NCBI GenBank assembly: GCA_945949375.1
Contig: CAMFEN010000077.1
Span: 1 to 5,856 of the forward strand
DNA length: 5,856 bases
Reading direction: 5' to 3'
Source of the DNA: an uncultured Bacteroidales bacterium
Lineage (GTDB): Bacteria; Bacteroidota; Bacteroidia; Bacteroidales; Paludibacteraceae
Below, piece after piece: positions 1 through 5,555 of the stretch (its first letter is position 1; every line of letters starts with the position of its first letter). Position numbers and translations under genes: made by a program. The notes beneath the pieces were generated by a model, which was given only the letters and a program-made list of their open reading frames with translations, had not been told where the DNA came from and did no database searches.

Positions 1-1383
1 TATCCGAGCAGCCCCATCGAAAGCCCGACCACCATAGACAGTACCTCCATGCAAGCAGCCAAGAAGCAGGCGCGAAAACGCTTGGTTACCGTGCAGGCGG
101 AGGTACCCGAGCCATCCCCAAAAAAGGGGAGGCTCGCCATTGGTGGCTATGGCGAGGCGGCGATGAAACGCTGCTTCTACTCGAACAACTACCTGCGCTA
201 CACCTCGCCGGAGAACTACGTGAATGACCAATATGGGGAGTTTGACATTCCCCATGTGGTCATTTACTTAGGCTATGATTTCGGCAAGGGTTGGAGCATG
301 GGCAGCGAGATAGAGTTCGAGCACGGCGGCACGGAAGTGGCGGTGGAGATAGAGGAAGAAGAAGGCGGCGAGTATGAGACCGAGGTGGAGCGCGGCGGCG
401 AAGTGGCGCTGGAGCAGTTTTGGATACAGAAATCGTTCAATCCCTACGCCAACCTGCGTATGGGTATGATTATAGTGTCGTTGGGCGGTACGAATGCGCA
501 CCACGAGCCTAATCAGTTCTTCGGCGTGTATCGTCCCGAGGGCGACAACACCATCCTCCCCTGCACATGGCACGACATCGGCGTGCAGTTCCACGGTCGC
601 TACCGGTGGTTCGGTTACACGGCGCAGTTCCTACCCGGGTTGGAGAGTACGCTTTTCAGCAAGCAGAACTGGATACAAGGCGGCTCGGCATCGGCGTATG
701 AATTCAAGTTAGCGAACTGCTACGCTGGCTTGGCGCGGCTGGACTTCTATCCGCTCGAAGGGAATACTAAAAAGCAGGATAGTATCAGGGTGCGATATGG
801 AGACCGCACCTCCTTGCGCCTCTCGCTGAGCGGCTACGCGGGGACTTCCTTCCGCAATAACCTCAGCCCGACGACCAACAGCAAGTACGCGGGCGTGAAG
901 GGACTGGTGTCGCTCGTGGCGTTCGATTGGAACTACACGGGGCATGGCGTCATCTTCCGCGGCTCCGCCACCTACGGGCACTTGGGCGACGCGGCACTCA
1001 TCTCCGCCTACAACAAGTCGATGAGCAAGAACAGTATCTCCAAGCGTGAGAACGTGGCGAGCGATGCCTACACCGTTGGTGCGGAGATAGGCTACGATCT
1101 CTTCCATCCAGTCCCCCGTCTGCGCGACAGCCGTCAGTCGCTTTACCTCTTTGCGCGCTACGACGCCTACGACGCACAGGCGCGGATAGAGGGCACGAAG
1201 AACTACTGGACGGGGCGGCAGAAAGTGTCGTGCGGCATCAACTACCTGCCCATACCCGAGGTGGTCATCAAGGGCGAGTTCGGCTACGGCATACTCAACC
1301 AAAACCCCTATTCGGCTACGCGCTACAACAACGAGCCGTATGTGGCGCTGTCGATTAACTACTGCGGATTCTTCATCTTATGA
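1..1383 (+). CDS. Porin_O_P-like outer-membrane beta-barrel protein, 5' end outside the window
   Basis: The reading frame is open from the first base, so the ATG at 49 is probably internal. A start there would leave no signal peptide, which an outer-membrane protein needs. Numbering from that Met, a Lys/Arg-rich linker (1-27) precedes a barrel opening with GGYGEA. Alternating strands and aromatic girdles continue to the C-terminus (ALSINYCGFFIL). EIEFEHGGT (87-95) is followed by a very acidic, Glu-rich stretch (about 97-120). HHEP (151-154) followed by RPEG...ILPCTWHDIG (about 162-180) matches the pattern I know from Bacteroidota phosphate-selective-porin-like (Porin_O_P) proteins. The likely role is passive or selective passage across the outer membrane; the substrate is unknown. 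Imelysin and di-heme genes downstream suggest an iron or metal link, but a 454-bp spacer with repeats makes shared transcription uncertain. Positions 789-813 resemble a palindrome found in the 3023-3220 spacer. Confidence 0.72.
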   Translation, partial: YPSSPIESPTTIDSTSMQAAKKQARKRLVTVQAEVPEPSPKKGRLAIGGYGEAAMKRCFYSNNYLRYTSPENYVNDQYGEFDIPHVVIYLGYDFGKGWSMGSEIEFEHGGTEVAVEIEEEEGGEYETEVERGGEVALEQFWIQKSFNPYANLRMGMIIVSLGGTNAHHEPNQFFGVYRPEGDNTILPCTWHDIGVQFHGRYRWFGYTAQFLPGLESTLFSKQNWIQGGSASAYEFKLANCYAGLARLDFYPLEGNTKKQDSIRVRYGDRTSLRLSLSGYAGTSFRNNLSPTTNSKYAGVKGLVSLVAFDWNYTGHGVIFRGSATYGHLGDAALISAYNKSMSKNSISKRENVASDAYTVGAEIGYDLFHPVPRLRDSRQSLYLFARYDAYDAQARIEGTKNYWTGRQKVSCGINYLPIPEVVIKGEFGYGILNQNPYSATRYNNEPYVALSINYCGFFIL

Positions 1384-1472
1384 ACTGGTAGAACAGAAGA
1401 AGCGCGTAGAGAAGGGCTGGTTCCCGAAGAGACCTCAAAGAAGTGAGGAAAAAGGCAGGTAGAAGACTCGGC

Positions 1473-1527
1473 AATCACTAACTAATCACTAACTAATCAC
1501 TAACTAATCACTAACTAATCACTAACT
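1473..1527. repeat. Tandem array, five perfect copies of 11-bp AATCACTAACT
   Basis: Five identical, head-to-tail copies of AATCACTAACT occupy 1473-1527. The + strand has no G from 1472 to 1532. Because 11 is not a multiple of 3, the TAA triplets in the unit fall in all three forward frames. Each unit contains exactly one YC dinucleotide (TC), so these recur every 11 nt. The array begins 89 bp after the porin stop codon. A second array of different sequence but the same period lies at 4967-5054, 90 bp after another stop. A role in Rho-dependent termination is an inference; a neutral, length-variable minisatellite is the alternative. Confidence 0.97.
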
Positions 1528-1826
1528 AACATGAGTTCGATGTAAGATTTTTAGTATAGATTTTCTTTTGATTTCTGAGCGTAGCGAAACAAAAAGACAA
1601 TCGCTCATCCTATTTTAGAAAGGATTTTTTGTAAGATTATGGATTAGATTTTCCGATTTTATCCCTTAAAAATCATTGCAAAAATAACGCAAAAATCTTT
1701 ACTAATAATATTCGGAGTGATAATTTTATGCCCTTTCGCTTCGCTCAGAAATCTATAGAAAATCAAATAGAAAATCTTTTGGTAAAATATATCTTATATG
1801 TCGTATCTTATTTCGAACTCACGTTA
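1527..1826. repeat. About 300-bp AT-rich foldback element with nested inverted repeats (MITE-like candidate)
   Basis: The outer arms 1527-1548 and 1805-1826 are inverted copies at 19 of 22 positions (core TGAGTTCGA...TAAGAT). Inside them, 1570-1589 pairs with 1734-1753 at 19 of 20 positions (core GATTTCTGAGCG...GCGAAA). Positions 1559-1566 pair perfectly with 1757-1764 in the same register. The centre is AT-rich with no convincing ORF, and a partial direct repeat (GTAAGATT...TAGATTTTC) occurs at 1542-1565 and 1631-1653. Size, composition and terminal symmetry fit a non-autonomous miniature element. I see no clear target-site duplication, and the left arm touches the 11-bp array. A bidirectional regulatory or terminator structure is the alternative. 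Confidence 0.5.
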
Positions 1827-1837
1827 ATATAATCAAC

Positions 1838-3022
1838 ATGCGTATGAAGAAAACGAAACTATTTTTTGCCGTGGGGCTATTGGGGCTCGCATTGGCAGGT
1901 TGTCAGACGACGACCGGTGGCGGTCAGGACGTAGAGTCGCCTAAGGAGACCGCTTTGAAAGCCGCAATGGAGGCGTATGTGGACGGCACCGTGGTCCCCA
2001 CCTACCGCGCCCTTGCGGACGCTACCACCGCACTCTATGCACAGTGCGAAGTGATGATGAACCATTTTGACGCGGGCACGCTGACGGAGGCGGACGTGAA
2101 AGCCGCAGCCGACGAGTGGGAGAAAGCACGCAAGTACTGGGAGTTGAGCGAGGCGTTCCTCTTCGGTCCCGCAGCGAACCACAACATCGACCCGCACATC
2201 GACTCATGGCCACTGGATAAAGACGGCATGGACGCTATGCTCGGCAACGCCGCACAGATGGCGCTGATAGAGGAGCAAGGAGCGGATTATGTGGGCGATA
2301 AGTTAGGATACGGGCTGCTCGGATTCCACGCGGTAGAGTACATGCTCTATGCTTCCGACAACGCCGACAAGAGCAATGTCCGCCTCCACGCGCTCAACTA
2401 CACCCGCGCAGAGATGGTCTATCTCGTGGCGGTGGCAGAAGACTTGCGCAACCAGACTGTCGCACTCGAAGCCTCGTGGGCTGGCATCGATAACATCAGT
2501 GCCGAGAAGCAGACCATACTCGAAGAAGCCGAAATCGATTACAACGATTTCACCAAAGGCTACGGCTCCTATATGAAAGTCGCTACCGGCGGCGTCTATG
2601 CCACCTACCAAGAGGCGGCTGAGGAGTTGATGCAAGGCTGTATCGACATCGCCGACGAGGTAGGTAACACCAAGATTGGACGCCCTGCCAACGCCACCTC
2701 CGACGAAGACCGCAACTACATTGAGAGCCCCTACTCGCTCAACTCCATCGAGGACTTCCAAGACAACATCCGCTCCATCCGCAATGCCTACTGTGGCAGC
2801 CAAGCGGGCGACGCCAGCGTCAGTGCATATATCGCTACCATCGACAAAGACCTCGACGACCGTTGCCGAGCAGCCATCGAAGAAGCCTTGCAAGTGATTG
2901 CCGTTATACCTGAACCATTTGCAGTTAGCGCGAAGTCAGGCGAAGCACAGAATGCCGTGAAAGTAGTAGGCACCGACCTCGTGGACGTACTCACAGAGGT
3001 AAACGCCGCCCTAAGCAGATAG
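1838..3022 (+). CDS. Imelysin-family (M75-like) lipoprotein
   Basis: The 394-residue product starts with a lipoprotein signal: MRMKK, a hydrophobic core, then lipobox LAGC with Cys22 as the predicted lipidated residue. A short Thr/Gly linker follows, then a largely helical imelysin domain from about residue 35 to the end. The family signature GxHxxE is present as GFHAVE (Gly162, His164, Glu167), and IDPHIDSWPLD lies earlier, near residues 118-128. Imelysins of the IrpA/EfeO type are envelope proteins linked to iron uptake. Peptidase activity named in the M75 title is doubtful for many members, so I do not claim it. The next gene is a DUF1111 di-heme protein, a recurrent partner. The ATG at 1838 has an A/T-rich leader without a Shine-Dalgarno sequence, normal for Bacteroidota. 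The in-frame ATG at 1844 is an equally possible start and also keeps the signal peptide. No Fur site was recognised. Confidence 0.93.
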   Translation: MRMKKTKLFFAVGLLGLALAGCQTTTGGGQDVESPKETALKAAMEAYVDGTVVPTYRALADATTALYAQCEVMMNHFDAGTLTEADVKAAADEWEKARKYWELSEAFLFGPAANHNIDPHIDSWPLDKDGMDAMLGNAAQMALIEEQGADYVGDKLGYGLLGFHAVEYMLYASDNADKSNVRLHALNYTRAEMVYLVAVAEDLRNQTVALEASWAGIDNISAEKQTILEEAEIDYNDFTKGYGSYMKVATGGVYATYQEAAEELMQGCIDIADEVGNTKIGRPANATSDEDRNYIESPYSLNSIEDFQDNIRSIRNAYCGSQAGDASVSAYIATIDKDLDDRCRAAIEEALQVIAVIPEPFAVSAKSGEAQNAVKVVGTDLVDVLTEVNAALSR

Positions 3023-3220
3023 AGGACCCCCTCCGACTCCCCCTACAAGGGGGAGAGATAGAGGCTGAGACGCGACAAGGAGGTGCGGTCGGAAGTTTAT
3101 CCCGTTTGCGGGAGCCGCACCAAAAAGAGCGAACAAGGCACCTCTGAACACTAACAAAAGATTACCATGGTGCGGCCGGGAGACCGCACCTCCATGAACC
3201 ACTGATAAAACAACACTATT
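3023..3220. repeat. Spacer made of GC-rich palindromes (interspersed-repeat-like)
   Basis: Three hairpins are visible. CTCCCCCT (3037-3044) pairs with AGGGGGAG (3048-3055) around a 3-nt loop, starting 14 nt after the imelysin stop and lacking a T-tract. GGTGCGG (3082-3088) pairs with CCGCACC (3115-3121), enclosing CCCG-TTTG-CGGG. GGTGCGG (3169-3175) pairs with CCGCACC (3184-3190). In addition GGAGGTGCGGTC (3079-3090) is a perfect inverted copy of GACCGCACCTCC (3182-3193). This looks like dispersed palindromic repeats of the REP type. They may also stabilise or process the mRNA between imelysin and di-heme genes. A related sequence lies inside the porin gene at 789-813. Confidence 0.6.
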
Positions 3221-4876
3221 ATGAAAAAGACATACCTTCCCCTACTTATTGGGGTAACGATTTTAGTGGGTTGCAACCCCACGCTCCCGTCCGACGAAGA
3301 GCCTACCGACGAGACCGCTTCCATGCCCGCATGGTACTACGCCGGCGGCGAACTCGGCACCACTGAGTTGAACACCAGCAACGCCTACGAGCAACCCACC
3401 GCCTCCGTGGACAACGGGCACTTCTCCGAGCAGTTCAAGAGCGGTGAAGCACTCTTTGAGAAGCAGTTCATGACCAACACCGGCGGCACCCGAGGAGGAC
3501 TCGGTCCCGTCTATGTGCGCGCCAGTTGTATCCACTGCCACCCAAATTACGGACATGGCAAGTCCGTTCCCGCGGGCAAGTACAACAGCAACGAGATAGG
3601 CAACGGTACCCTGCTCGTCATCTACGACCCCAGCACCGAAGCCTACAAGACATGGGCTGCGGGTATGCCGCAACTGCATGCCGTGCCGCCCTTCAAAGCA
3701 CCTATCGACGAGTCGCAAATCACCGTGGAGTGGCGCACCGTCAGCACCTTCGCCGCATCAGGCAATGTCTTCACCTTCCCCGATGGAGAGCCCTTTGAGT
3801 TGCGCTACCCCGTCGTTACCATGCCCGAGACAGCTGTCTATGGACACGAAAGTATCGCGCTCGGCGACTACGAGGTCAAACTCGAGAACACCATCGGCAT
3901 CTACGGCACAGGGCTCCTTGATGCCATACCCGATGACTCTATCATCGCACAGTGGGCAAGAGAGGAACTCGCCTATCAGAAAGGCTACCTCAAGCACTGG
4001 AACAGCGCCATGATGGAGGGAGGAGTCTATAAGAACTGGTACACCAACAAGGTGCAAGGCGATGGCACACCCTACGCCCGCCGCTTCACATACGCCATGA
4101 GCCGCGGACCGCTGCTCGATGCCGCAGGTGCCAATGCCATCTGGAACATCACCAACGTTACGCGCTCCGACCGACGCTACCACTACCTCGACCTCGCGGG
4201 TACTACCTACGCCACCATCGCTTCCACCGACCCCGATGTGCAAGCAGGCTTCCCTGAGTACATAGAGAAAATCGACCCCGAGCACACGCACGCAGAGTGG
4301 TTCACCGACGATGTGCAGGCGAACATCTACGCCTACCTCACGTCCAAAGACCTGCCCGTGGAGATGAACGATGACGAGTATGCCGACTTCATGGTTTGGC
4401 ACCGCGGACTCGCTGTGCCCGCCGTTCGTGGAGCCGACGACCCCGTGGTACAACGCGGACGCGAGGTGTTCAATCAGATTGGTTGCGCCGCATGCCACCG
4501 CCCCTCGTGGACGACGGGAAGCGACCAACTGCAAGACCCCAACCGCTTCTTCACGCGCAACAGCGATATGCCGCGCTACCCCTACCAGACCATCTGGCCC
4601 TACACCGACATGGTGCAGCATAAACTCTGCATGGAGAACGACATCCGCACGGGCTGGTGCCGCACCACACCCCTCTGGGGACGCGGACTGCACCAGAAAA
4701 TCACAGGAGACGCCTACGCAGCACGCCTACACGACACCCGCGCCCGTAATGCCGTAGAGGCAATCCTTTGGCACGGCTACTCCACCGAGTCCGATGCCTA
4801 CGAGAGCACCGTCCAATTCTACAACCTCCCCAAAGAAGACCGCGACGCCCTCGTCAAGTTCGTGGACGCAATATAA
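3221..4876 (+). CDS. Di-heme cytochrome lipoprotein, DUF1111 / di-heme oxidoreductase family
   Basis: The 551-residue product begins MKKTY with a hydrophobic core and a lipobox-like LVGC, giving Cys18 as the predicted lipid anchor. An acidic stretch SDEEPTDE follows, loosely like Bacteroidota surface-lipoprotein export signals; surface exposure is therefore possible but unproven. Two c-type heme sites are present: CIHCH at residues 103-107 and CAACH at 422-426. Arrangement and length fit the DUF1111 family, distantly related to MauG and cytochrome c peroxidases. The expected role is an electron-transfer or oxidation step in the envelope; the substrate is unknown. The gene follows imelysin after 198 bp, matching the frequent imelysin-DUF1111 pairing in iron-related loci. 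The ATG at 3221 follows AACACTATT and has no Shine-Dalgarno sequence. No intrinsic terminator was seen directly after the stop. Confidence 0.93.
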   Translation: MKKTYLPLLIGVTILVGCNPTLPSDEEPTDETASMPAWYYAGGELGTTELNTSNAYEQPTASVDNGHFSEQFKSGEALFEKQFMTNTGGTRGGLGPVYVRASCIHCHPNYGHGKSVPAGKYNSNEIGNGTLLVIYDPSTEAYKTWAAGMPQLHAVPPFKAPIDESQITVEWRTVSTFAASGNVFTFPDGEPFELRYPVVTMPETAVYGHESIALGDYEVKLENTIGIYGTGLLDAIPDDSIIAQWAREELAYQKGYLKHWNSAMMEGGVYKNWYTNKVQGDGTPYARRFTYAMSRGPLLDAAGANAIWNITNVTRSDRRYHYLDLAGTTYATIASTDPDVQAGFPEYIEKIDPEHTHAEWFTDDVQANIYAYLTSKDLPVEMNDDEYADFMVWHRGLAVPAVRGADDPVVQRGREVFNQIGCAACHRPSWTTGSDQLQDPNRFFTRNSDMPRYPYQTIWPYTDMVQHKLCMENDIRTGWCRTTPLWGRGLHQKITGDAYAARLHDTRARNAVEAILWHGYSTESDAYESTVQFYNLPKEDRDALVKFVDAI

Positions 4877-4966
4877 TCGGGGGAGCTAAAATTACCTTCG
4901 TCTCTGTTTGGCACACCCTCTTTTTGACAGCGGATGGCGACGGTATTTGTTCGATACAGGCAGATA

Positions 4967-5054
4967 AATAACCTAATAATAACCTAATAATAACCTAATA
5001 ATAACCTAATAATAACCTAATAATATCCTAATCATAACATAATCATAACATAAT
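4967..5054. repeat. Tandem array, eight 11-bp units (five perfect AATAACCTAAT, three diverged)
   Basis: Units at 4967-5021 are five exact copies of AATAACCTAAT. Units 6-8 (5022-5054) are AATATCCTAAT followed by two copies of CATAACATAAT. The + strand has no G from 4964 to 5064, about 100 nt. Each perfect unit has one YC dinucleotide (CC), and the diverged units each keep a YC (TC or CC). Stop triplets fall in all three forward frames. The array begins 90 bp after the di-heme stop codon, mirroring the array at 1473-1527. A Rho-loading role is inferred. Confidence 0.96.
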
Positions 5055-5110
5055 AATTACTTTTGAATCTCCTTTTATATTTGGCTCATGGAGGGGGCAC
5101 CGGAAATCAA

Positions 5111-5140
5111 GGGCAAGGAGATGTTTTTATCATCTCGCCC
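5111..5140 (+). other. Hairpin without a U-tract
   Basis: GAGATG (5118-5123) pairs with CATCTC (5131-5136) around TTTTTAT, extended by GGGC (5111-5114) with GCCC (5137-5140) across an AAG bulge. No run of T follows, so it is not a standard intrinsic terminator. It could mark an mRNA 3' end trimmed back after termination, or simply be a local structure. Confidence 0.45.
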
Positions 5141-5264
5141 ATAATAATATAAACGGGTGTGTGTCATGCTATTTTGGCACACCCTCGTTATTTGTTTTTG
5201 CATGGCTATAATGGGTAAAAAAACATGTTTTGCAGCACAAAAAGAATTTTTTACGCCCAACGCC

Positions 5265-5296
5265 CTTGCATATTTCCCAAAAAAGCAGTACCTTTG
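5265..5296 (+). promoter_or_regulatory. Bacteroidales-type sigma-ABfr promoter (-33 / -7)
   Basis: TACCTTTG at 5289-5296 is an exact match to the TAnnTTTG -7 box. CTTG at 5265-5268 matches three of four bases of the -33 TTTG box, with 20 bp between the elements, inside the usual 19-21. Transcription should start near 5302-5306. It would first read through the structured region 5349-5515 and then the LRR gene at 5556. This is the only strong promoter I see in the window. Confidence 0.72.
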
Positions 5297-5302
5297 CACC
5301 CG

Positions 5303-5515
5303 CAGTTGATAATTGGGGAGTACATATTTATTAGTAGCGTTATAAGCCGAACTTGGTTTTCTGGAAACTTCGACACTTTTTAGAAAAATTACTCAAGCAC
5401 AAGCCTATGCGCTCACGCCGTTAGGCGTGGGCTTTTGTGCATACATTTGAGTAATTAGGTAGTCGAAGACCTCAGAAAACCAGATGAAGCGAAACGAAAG
5501 TTCACGCTTTTTTTT
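5303..5515 (+). ncRNA. Candidate structured leader or small RNA with a large foldback
   Basis: Between the promoter and a terminator lies a strongly self-complementary region. Nested helices are TGGTTTTCTG (5354-5363) with 5473-5482; CTTCGAC (5368-5374) with 5462-5468; AATTACTCAA (5387-5396) with 5447-5456, all ten pairs perfect; GCACAA (5397-5402) with 5435-5440; GCC (5403-5405) with 5430-5432; and CACGCC (5414-5419) with 5424-5429 around GTTA. The single long rod with an asymmetric bubble (5375-5386 opposite 5457-5461) recalls 6S RNA. The 5' tail of about 45 nt and the short distance to the LRR gene equally suggest a cis-acting attenuator. I do not recognise a known riboswitch consensus. 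The start is inferred from the promoter. Confidence 0.45.
5487..5515 (+). terminator. Intrinsic terminator upstream of the LRR gene
   Basis: AAGCG (5487-5491) pairs with CGCTT (5505-5509), and AAC (5493-5495) pairs with GTT (5500-5502) around a GAAA tetraloop. A run of eight T follows (5508-5515). It sits between the promoter near 5289 and the LRR start at 5556. It would therefore either end a separate small RNA or condition expression of the LRR gene. The helix is short and has an internal loop, so strength is uncertain. Confidence 0.6.
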
Positions 5516-5555
5516 ATTCATAAACAACATATATTCACTAAAAACAGTTACCATT

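Larger units (their letters stand above)
1384..1837. other. Non-coding spacer between porin and imelysin genes
   Basis: This 454-bp gap holds no convincing gene. Positions 1384-1472 are unremarkable and show no stem-loop with a T-tract behind the porin stop. Then come an 11-bp tandem array (1473-1527) and an AT-rich block with nested inverted repeats (about 1527-1826). I found no exact TAnnTTTG promoter box before the imelysin start. TAATTTTA at 1721-1728 is the nearest resemblance and is weak. Base composition changes sharply from GC-rich coding sequence to very AT-rich sequence after about 1533. Confidence 0.7.
4907..5186. repeat. 14-bp direct repeat TTTGGCACACCCTC flanking the second array
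   Basis: The same 14 bases occur at 4907-4920 and 5173-5186, 266 bp apart, in the same orientation. The second copy forms the 3' arm of a small hairpin: GGGTGTG (5155-5161) pairs with CACACCC (5178-5184). TGGCAC resembles a sigma-54 -24 element, but neither copy has GC at the -12 position. The repeat brackets the 4967-5054 array; whether that reflects an insertion boundary, a protein-binding site or chance is open. Confidence 0.5.
4877..5264. other. Non-coding spacer after the di-heme gene
   Basis: No convincing gene is present. The stretch contains an 11-bp tandem array (4967-5054), two hairpins (5111-5140 and 5155-5184) and a 14-bp direct repeat (4907-4920 and 5173-5186). Two exact TAnnTTTG matches, TACTTTTG at 5058-5065 and TATATTTG at 5076-5083, lack a -33 TTTG at the right distance. 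In such AT-rich DNA they may be chance. Confidence 0.65.

Noticed and set aside
709..1302. 197-codon open frame on the - strand
   Set aside because: It lies opposite the porin barrel with no domain or signal sequence and is a shadow frame.
1473..1527. CRISPR array
   Set aside because: Units are 11 bp with no spacers, so this is a simple tandem repeat; the same holds for 4967-5054.
1838..3022. Active insulin-cleaving-type peptidase
   Set aside because: GxHxxE is present, but in imelysin-like proteins this motif does not by itself show catalysis, so only family membership is claimed.
3758..4693. 311-codon open frame on the - strand
   Set aside because: It lies wholly inside the di-heme gene, whose heme motifs and lipobox fix the coding strand. 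It is a GC-driven shadow frame with no recognisable domain.
4907..4926. Sigma-54 promoter at TTTGGCACACCCTC (also 5173-5186)
   Set aside because: The -24 GG element is good, but both copies have TT where the -12 GC should be.
5075..5299. 74-codon open frame on the - strand
   Set aside because: Its start overlaps the + strand -7 promoter box, it spans two hairpins and it has no recognisable features.
5403..5426. Integron attC-like core (GTTAGGC at 5420-5426 with GCCTATG at 5403)
   Set aside because: GTTAGGC fits GTTRRRY, but the partner is not RYYYAAC and the spacing of about 24 nt is far too short. It is better explained as part of the hairpin.
5354..5482. Foldback transposable element instead of an RNA structure
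   Set aside because: The arms are inverted, but no flanking target duplication is seen. A promoter before and a terminator after favour a transcribed structure.
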